Source: Bacteroides sp.
GTDB lineage: Bacteria > Bacteroidota > Bacteroidia > Bacteroidales > Bacteroidaceae
Direction of reading: 5' to 3'
Length of the DNA stretch: 64,000 nt
Assembly: GCF_030151085.1 (NCBI RefSeq)
Contig: NZ_JASLER010000031.1
Location: 1-64,000, forward strand
Position 1 is the first letter of the stretch, and each line of letters starts with the position of its first letter. Positions 59,096 to 64,000 of this stretch are shown here, in pieces. The position numbers and the translations under genes were made by a program. Below the pieces are notes generated by a model that saw only the letters and a list, made by a program, of their open reading frames with translations, searched no databases and was not told the origin of the DNA.

Positions 59096-61303
59096 TTATT
59101 TAAAATCTTTCCCCCACTCAGTAGGTACATCACTCAATTCCATTTCTATCGTTCCACCACCAGCGATCTCACTATGCTCTATGATAGCCTTGTTCCAAGG
59201 TTTACCATTTACTTTACACGATTTTATATAAATGTTCTTTTCCGAAGCATTGGCAGTAATTACCAAATTTTTCCCTCCGGACAAATGCAGTGTAGTCTTG
59301 CTGTAAAGCGGTGCATTAAGGTAATAATATTCCTGACCGGCATTAGGGAAAAGCCCTACAGAACAAAATACATACCAAGAAGCCATGGAACCTGTATCAT
59401 CGTTGCCCGGATAACCAGTAAGATCATAGCCATTCCGCATTACATCATGTACCCAATAGGAAGACAAATCGGGACGACCTGCATGTGTAAAAGCACGCGT
59501 GGTGAGGAAACCCGGCTCATTGGTGTAATCTATCAACCCCTTCTGAAATCCATAGTTCAGCCGCTCTACAAATGCATCCGCACCTCCCATCAAGGAAATA
59601 AGCGTATCCATATCATGCGGAGTATAATAACTGTAAGTCCATGAAGTGGCTTCATAGAAAGGGAATGTCCATGAACCACCGTAACGTGTAGGCTCGAAGA
59701 AAACAAACTCTCCATCGGAACGACGGGCATCGATGAACCCCTTGAAACCGTGACTTTCGAGACTAGGATTCCATAACTGTCTCCACTGGTGGCTACGTTG
59801 TGAGTATCTTTCATAATCATCCTTCATTCCTAATTTCAGAGCCATAAGGGCAGCACTATAATCGTTATAGGCAAACTCCAGAGTTTGTGAAGTACTCATA
59901 GTCCCTTCGGGCATCCACCCCAGTTCTTTATACTTGACATAATTGTCACCTATTGTTTTCTGATTGTGATGTCCTATCCGTCTACAATCAGCATTATGCT
60001 TCACTATACGGTAAGCCTCTTTCCAATCTACACCTTCCACGCCTTTCAAACAAGCATCCACAATGATATGATCCACATCATTACCACCCTGTTCGACCAC
60101 CCGGTCACGTCCGCCAATAAAACCATCATATACCACACCATTCAACTTATACCGCTCTATTAAGGCCAATAAGTTATTGCGCATCATAGGTTCATCAATC
60201 AATGTCAACAAAGGATAAGCACTACGGAATGTATCCCAAAAGGCATAATTGTCGTCCCAAAATGGCTTACCCTTCTCCCAATCGATACAGTCAAGACTAC
60301 GATCGCTGGCCAAAGTATAAAATCGGAACATGGCTGAGTAAAACATCACATTCTGTTCTCTAGTAGCCCCTTCAATCTCAATACTGCGAAACTTTTCTTC
60401 CCATTTCTGCTTAGCCTGTTGTTCCACATCTTCAAAACTCCATTTTGAAATTTCTTGCTCTAGTAAAGCTTCCGCCCTATCATAACCGGTAAACGAAATT
60501 GCCAGTTTAAGGAGCACCTTTTCCTTCTTGTCAGTATCAAATTTACAATAGACACCTACATGTTTGCCTTGTGATGAGGTATCGCTTTGGATAACTGTCT
60601 GACCTACATGCAATGAATCGCCACACCATACACCCACTTCTGAGGCTTTCTTATCATACTGTCCTACCATATATAAGCTATACGGACCATTCACCCATCC
60701 ACCCCGATAAGTAATCTTCATACGTATTTTCCCGGTTTCTACGTCAATCTGAGCCGAACTTTCCAACACCTTTCCGTTCATGTAACGTTCAATATCCGTT
60801 GGAATAGCTTGAGAAGCATCAAACAAAAGTCCTGCTTCGTCCGACTGCGGAAAGGTAAACCGATACATGGCACTGTAATGAGCTGGAGCAATCTCTACCT
60901 GCGTTTGATAGCGATCCAGGAAAGTACTATAGTAATAAGGTCTAGTAATATCCTCACTATGAGGCGAATCATGCCCTGCTGTGTCCGCAACCAATGTTCC
61001 CACTTGTGGTGAAACCAAGAAATGGCCGTAAGCTCCCCATCCGGTTCCGCTGACATGAAGTTGACCGAAACCACGAATAGGACTCTCAGGATGATAACCG
61101 TCCATTCCTCCATTAGGTGTTTGGGGCGAAGGATAGATACTACCATAAGGTAAGCGAGGACCTATCACACAATTATTGGCACGCGTATCTATTACGCCAA
61201 TTTGGGTATCGGCATAGTCAACCCGCTCATACACTGCACTTCCGGACTGACAACCATACAATCCCAGCACAACTACACAAACAGCGAAAAAGAAAATTCT
61301 CAT
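59096..61303 (-). CDS. GH92 exo-alpha-mannosidase lipoprotein
   Basis: Calcium-dependent inverting alpha-mannosidase of 735 aa. It is lipid-anchored (VVLGLYGCQS, lipid Cys near residue 18). GH92 hallmarks are VDYADTQIGVIDTRANNCVI and RLPYGSIYPSPQTPNGG in the beta-domain. The catalytic domain has FWDTFRSAYPLLTLIDEPMM, the acid Glu region STSQTLEFAYNDYS and the general-base Asp region GYPGNDDTGSMASWYVFCSV. It is the second gene of the operon, 21 bp after GH3 and 7 bp before the GH42-like gene. Alpha-mannosidase activity points to N-glycan, yeast-mannan or other alpha-mannoside targets rather than the beta-mannan of the large locus. Confidence 0.93.
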   Translation of the reverse strand: MRIFFFAVCVVVLGLYGCQSGSAVYERVDYADTQIGVIDTRANNCVIGPRLPYGSIYPSPQTPNGGMDGYHPESPIRGFGQLHVSGTGWGAYGHFLVSPQVGTLVADTAGHDSPHSEDITRPYYYSTFLDRYQTQVEIAPAHYSAMYRFTFPQSDEAGLLFDASQAIPTDIERYMNGKVLESSAQIDVETGKIRMKITYRGGWVNGPYSLYMVGQYDKKASEVGVWCGDSLHVGQTVIQSDTSSQGKHVGVYCKFDTDKKEKVLLKLAISFTGYDRAEALLEQEISKWSFEDVEQQAKQKWEEKFRSIEIEGATREQNVMFYSAMFRFYTLASDRSLDCIDWEKGKPFWDDNYAFWDTFRSAYPLLTLIDEPMMRNNLLALIERYKLNGVVYDGFIGGRDRVVEQGGNDVDHIIVDACLKGVEGVDWKEAYRIVKHNADCRRIGHHNQKTIGDNYVKYKELGWMPEGTMSTSQTLEFAYNDYSAALMALKLGMKDDYERYSQRSHQWRQLWNPSLESHGFKGFIDARRSDGEFVFFEPTRYGGSWTFPFYEATSWTYSYYTPHDMDTLISLMGGADAFVERLNYGFQKGLIDYTNEPGFLTTRAFTHAGRPDLSSYWVHDVMRNGYDLTGYPGNDDTGSMASWYVFCSVGLFPNAGQEYYYLNAPLYSKTTLHLSGGKNLVITANASEKNIYIKSCKVNGKPWNKAIIEHSEIAGGGTIEMELSDVPTEWGKDFK

Positions 61304-61324
61304 AGTTCAAACAATTTATTTCTA

Positions 61325-63910
61325 TTATTTCAAATTTATACTCTCCATACAGTGAGGCACTCCGTCCAAAGGCTGTCCTCCTCCCACTGACACAAGGAGT
61401 TCACCTTTCATAGGAACACGATATCCGTTCTCATCGACCAATGTCAGATCATCCGAAGCAAGCTCAAAGCAAATTCTGCGGCTCTCATTGGGTGCAAGAC
61501 CAATACGTTTAAAACCTTTCAGAGAGCGGATAGGCGTTCTGAACTTATCATTTCTATTTGATACATAAAGTTGCACCACTTCATCCCCCTCCCTATCACC
61601 GATATTCTTCACTTCCACCTCCACCTCATAGCCGTCACCTTTCTTACTTACATGCATCTTATCATAAGCAAATGATGTGTAGCTCAGTCCGTAACCAAAC
61701 GGATAACGTACACTGCCTTTGAAATAGCGATAAGTACGATTGTCCATACTGTAATCTTCAAAGTCGGGCAAATCTGTTTCACTCTTATAGAAAGTCACCG
61801 GTAAACGTCCAGCGGGATTATAATCGCCAAACAGCACATCAGCAATAGCCAATCCTCCCGCCTGCCCCGGATACCATGTATTTACAATAGCGGGTAAGTT
61901 CTCCGCCTCCCATTCGACTGCAATCGCACTACCGGTTAGCATAATAAATACTACCGGCTTTCCGGTAGCCTTCAGTTCTTTGAGCAAGGTCGTCTGTACA
62001 GCAGGCAAAGCTATAGTTACACGGTCTCCTCCCTTGAAACCTTCAGCATGTACGGTCATCGCCTCTCCTTCAAGCGAAGCTGAAATACCTCCAACAAATA
62101 AAATAACATCGGCATCTTGCACAGTTTGTGCTGTTTCGTGAGCATTGGCATGCCACATTCGTCCCATATCGAAGTGTAATTCACATACATCGGCATACTG
62201 CCAATATTCTATAACCAACCTATGCGTTCTACCTTTCTGCACCTTAAAAGTATAGTAAAAGTCACCTTTTTGGGAATCTACACAAAGTTCACCATCAACA
62301 TATAATCGATAACCATCATCACCCGAAAGAGAGAAACTCATTTCACCGTCCTGCCGGGGAATATAATCCGCCGAATAGCGTACCGACATCTGATTGGCTA
62401 CAATGCCATCAGCAATGTATTCACCGTCACCATGTTGAAAATTAACACATTGTTCCATTTTTGTAAGTTGCGGCTTTCCCTTTAACAAGGGATTGGTAAA
62501 ATATTCAGCACGTAGTCCTCGTTTTCCTTCATAAGAGAAACAGTCGGCATCCCAAGCCGAGCGGAACACTCGATTGTCTACATAGCCACATCCCGGTTCA
62601 TAAACAATCTCTACGTTATTACCCAACTTCTTCTTGAGTCCTTCCATCACCGACCATGTATCAGTAGGAAGTCCGAAATAGTTACCCAGCATCACTGTTT
62701 CGGAAAGAGCATTGGGACCTATCACAGCTACTTTCCTAATACGCTTCTTGTCCAATGGCAACAAGCTGCCCTCATTCTTCAGTAACACGACTGATTCTTG
62801 TGCCATTTTCAAAGCATGAGCCCGGTGAGCATCACATTCTAATACATCGGTAGTGATATTACTATATGATACCATCTCTAAGGGATCGAACATACCCAGG
62901 TGCAAGCGTATCTCAAACAAACGTTGCAACGAAGTATCTATCTGTTCTTCTTTAATCAAGCCTTCTGCTACTGCCAAATTCAGCGCATGGTAGGCTCCGT
63001 TGCTGGAACATTCACAATCCGTGCCATGCAACACAGCATCAGCAGCAGCACTTTGTTTGTTGGGATGGGTTTTGTGACGCAGATGAAAGTGATTGATTCC
63101 ACCACAGTCTGAAGTAACATAGCCTGTAAAAGCCCACTTATTGCGCAAAATGTCCATCATCAGCAGATCATTACCACAACATGGTTGTCCAGATAGAGCA
63201 TTATAGGCGCACATTACCCCACTGACGCCAGCATCCACCACTAGTTTTTGAAAAGCAGGTAAATAAGTATCCCATAAATCTTGATTGGAAACTTCAGCAT
63301 TGAAAAAACTTCTATTCCATTCTGGACCACTGTGCACAGCATAATGCTTGGCACAAGCTGATGCTTTAAGATAACGAGGATTGTCACCCTGCAAACCGTG
63401 TACAAAAGCTGCTCCTAGTTGGGAGGTTAAATAAGGATCTTCACCGTAAGTTTCCTGCCCCCTTCCCCAACGAGGATCCCGAAAGATATTTACATTAGGA
63501 CTCCAAAAGGTAAGCCCCAAATAAATTCCAGTCTTTCCTTTAGAAGAAGCATCGTTGTAGATGGCACGTCCCTCGTCCGAGGCGTACTGAGCCATTCGAA
63601 GTAAAGCATCTGCATTCCACGTGGCTGCCATACCGATGGCTTGTGGAAAGGAAGTGACACGATAAGGTGAACGAGCTATACCGTGCAAACATTCATTCCA
63701 CCAGTTATAAGCAGGTATACCCAGCCGTTCAATAGCCGGTGCATAATTCATCATTTGGCCTATCTTCTCGTCTAACGTTAGTAGAGAAACAATATTGACC
63801 GCACGTTCTTGCACACTTTTCGAGGGATCCTGAAACAGATATTGATATTGTGCCATCGAATTGTAGACGGCTCCCAATATCAGTAGTAATACAAATATAA
63901 TCCTTTTCAT
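61325..63910 (-). CDS. GH3 beta-glycosidase with PA14 insertion
   Basis: The 861-aa exported enzyme has signal peptide MKRIIFVLLLILGAVYNSMA. The GH3 barrel (about 25-340) has PAYNWWNECLHGIARSPYRV, FWSPNVNIFRDPRWGRGQET, SACAKHYAVHSGPEWNRSFF and the nucleophile Asp in GYVTSDCGGINHF. A PA14 domain (about 450-590; GLRAEYFTNPLLKGKPQLTK, SLSGDDGYRLYVDGE) is inserted in the second GH3 domain, which resumes with DVILFVGGISASLEGEAMTV. The chain ends in a fibronectin-III-like domain. The YNWWNE-LHG phrase is typical of the beta-xylosidase/beta-glucosidase branch. It is the first gene of the operon visible here; only 90 bp upstream remain in the window, with no recognisable -7 box. Confidence 0.9.
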   Translation of the reverse strand: MKRIIFVLLLILGAVYNSMAQYQYLFQDPSKSVQERAVNIVSLLTLDEKIGQMMNYAPAIERLGIPAYNWWNECLHGIARSPYRVTSFPQAIGMAATWNADALLRMAQYASDEGRAIYNDASSKGKTGIYLGLTFWSPNVNIFRDPRWGRGQETYGEDPYLTSQLGAAFVHGLQGDNPRYLKASACAKHYAVHSGPEWNRSFFNAEVSNQDLWDTYLPAFQKLVVDAGVSGVMCAYNALSGQPCCGNDLLMMDILRNKWAFTGYVTSDCGGINHFHLRHKTHPNKQSAAADAVLHGTDCECSSNGAYHALNLAVAEGLIKEEQIDTSLQRLFEIRLHLGMFDPLEMVSYSNITTDVLECDAHRAHALKMAQESVVLLKNEGSLLPLDKKRIRKVAVIGPNALSETVMLGNYFGLPTDTWSVMEGLKKKLGNNVEIVYEPGCGYVDNRVFRSAWDADCFSYEGKRGLRAEYFTNPLLKGKPQLTKMEQCVNFQHGDGEYIADGIVANQMSVRYSADYIPRQDGEMSFSLSGDDGYRLYVDGELCVDSQKGDFYYTFKVQKGRTHRLVIEYWQYADVCELHFDMGRMWHANAHETAQTVQDADVILFVGGISASLEGEAMTVHAEGFKGGDRVTIALPAVQTTLLKELKATGKPVVFIMLTGSAIAVEWEAENLPAIVNTWYPGQAGGLAIADVLFGDYNPAGRLPVTFYKSETDLPDFEDYSMDNRTYRYFKGSVRYPFGYGLSYTSFAYDKMHVSKKGDGYEVEVEVKNIGDREGDEVVQLYVSNRNDKFRTPIRSLKGFKRIGLAPNESRRICFELASDDLTLVDENGYRVPMKGELLVSVGGGQPLDGVPHCMESINLK

Positions 63911-64000
63911 AATTAAACAAATAGAATAAAAACTTATAAAATGGTGTAAGAATATCGTTTCACCGTACTTTCTTTAATACACATAGTCTGTACCTACGAC

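Noticed and set aside
59089..59133. Longer start for the GH42-like protein.
   Set aside because: It would overlap the GH92 gene and put 15 residues before a clear signal peptide; ATG 59088 sits just after the GH92 stop.
847..64000. Long frames on the strand opposite to the large enzymes and transporters.
   Set aside because: They are shadows of the real genes: no starts with ribosome sites, no domains, and composition set by the opposite-strand codons.

Overview
The window looks like a chromosomal segment of a gut Bacteroides-type organism (Bacteroidota). The evidence is two SusC/SusD pairs with surface lipoproteins, dense clusters of secreted glycoside hydrolases, promoters with the TAnnTTTG -7 box typical of this group, few strong Shine-Dalgarno sites, and family members usual for Bacteroides (GH97, GH92, DUF4136, AsmA-GT51 fusion). 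I see no rRNA, tRNA, CRISPR array, prophage or insertion sequence. Species cannot be fixed by reading alone.

Layout. Positions 1-12,222 hold housekeeping and envelope genes: a partial malate dehydrogenase (minus), a CvfB-like S1 protein, a Ser/Arg-rich secreted protein, an AsmA-like/GT51 glycosyltransferase, a five-gene MacAB-TolC type efflux operon (minus), a ROK sugar kinase and ribosomal protein L19. Positions 12,223-13,342 are a gene-free stretch with two inverted copies of a structured repeat. Positions 13,343-21,032 form one plus-strand operon: a 5'-nucleotidase split into two proteins in reversed order, then two tandem NagZ-like GH3/beta-lactamase-fold fusions, probably for peptidoglycan and nucleotide salvage. 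Positions 21,120-22,464 hold an outer-membrane barrel and a DUF4136 lipoprotein (minus).

Positions 22,698-53,639 are a large polysaccharide utilisation locus whose enzymes fit galacto(gluco)mannan: GH97 (probable alpha-galactosidase) and an aldo/keto reductase on the minus strand; GH3-GH2; an AraC-type regulator; a CE7 acetyl esterase with a DUF1080 protein; GH5_7-like mannanase with a GH5_2-like glucanase; SusC-SusD-two glycan-binding lipoproteins-GH26 mannanase; and a second SusC-SusD-lipoprotein-orphan beta-protein operon. Five of the plus-strand operons carry a 14-bp motif close to GATAARATAGTATC placed exactly 22 bp upstream of the -7 box. A reversed copy lies on the predicted start site of the araC gene. 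This is a readable regulon for the local AraC protein, apparently activating the enzymes and transporters and damping its own gene.

Positions 53,640-54,738 are a repeat-rich intergenic stretch. Positions 54,739-63,910 are a minus-strand operon of four exported or lipid-anchored enzymes (GH3 with PA14, GH92 alpha-mannosidase, GH42-like beta-galactosidase, and an uncertain alpha/alpha-barrel enzyme). It lacks the GATAARATAGTATC motif, so it is probably a different regulon whose transporter may lie beyond the right edge.
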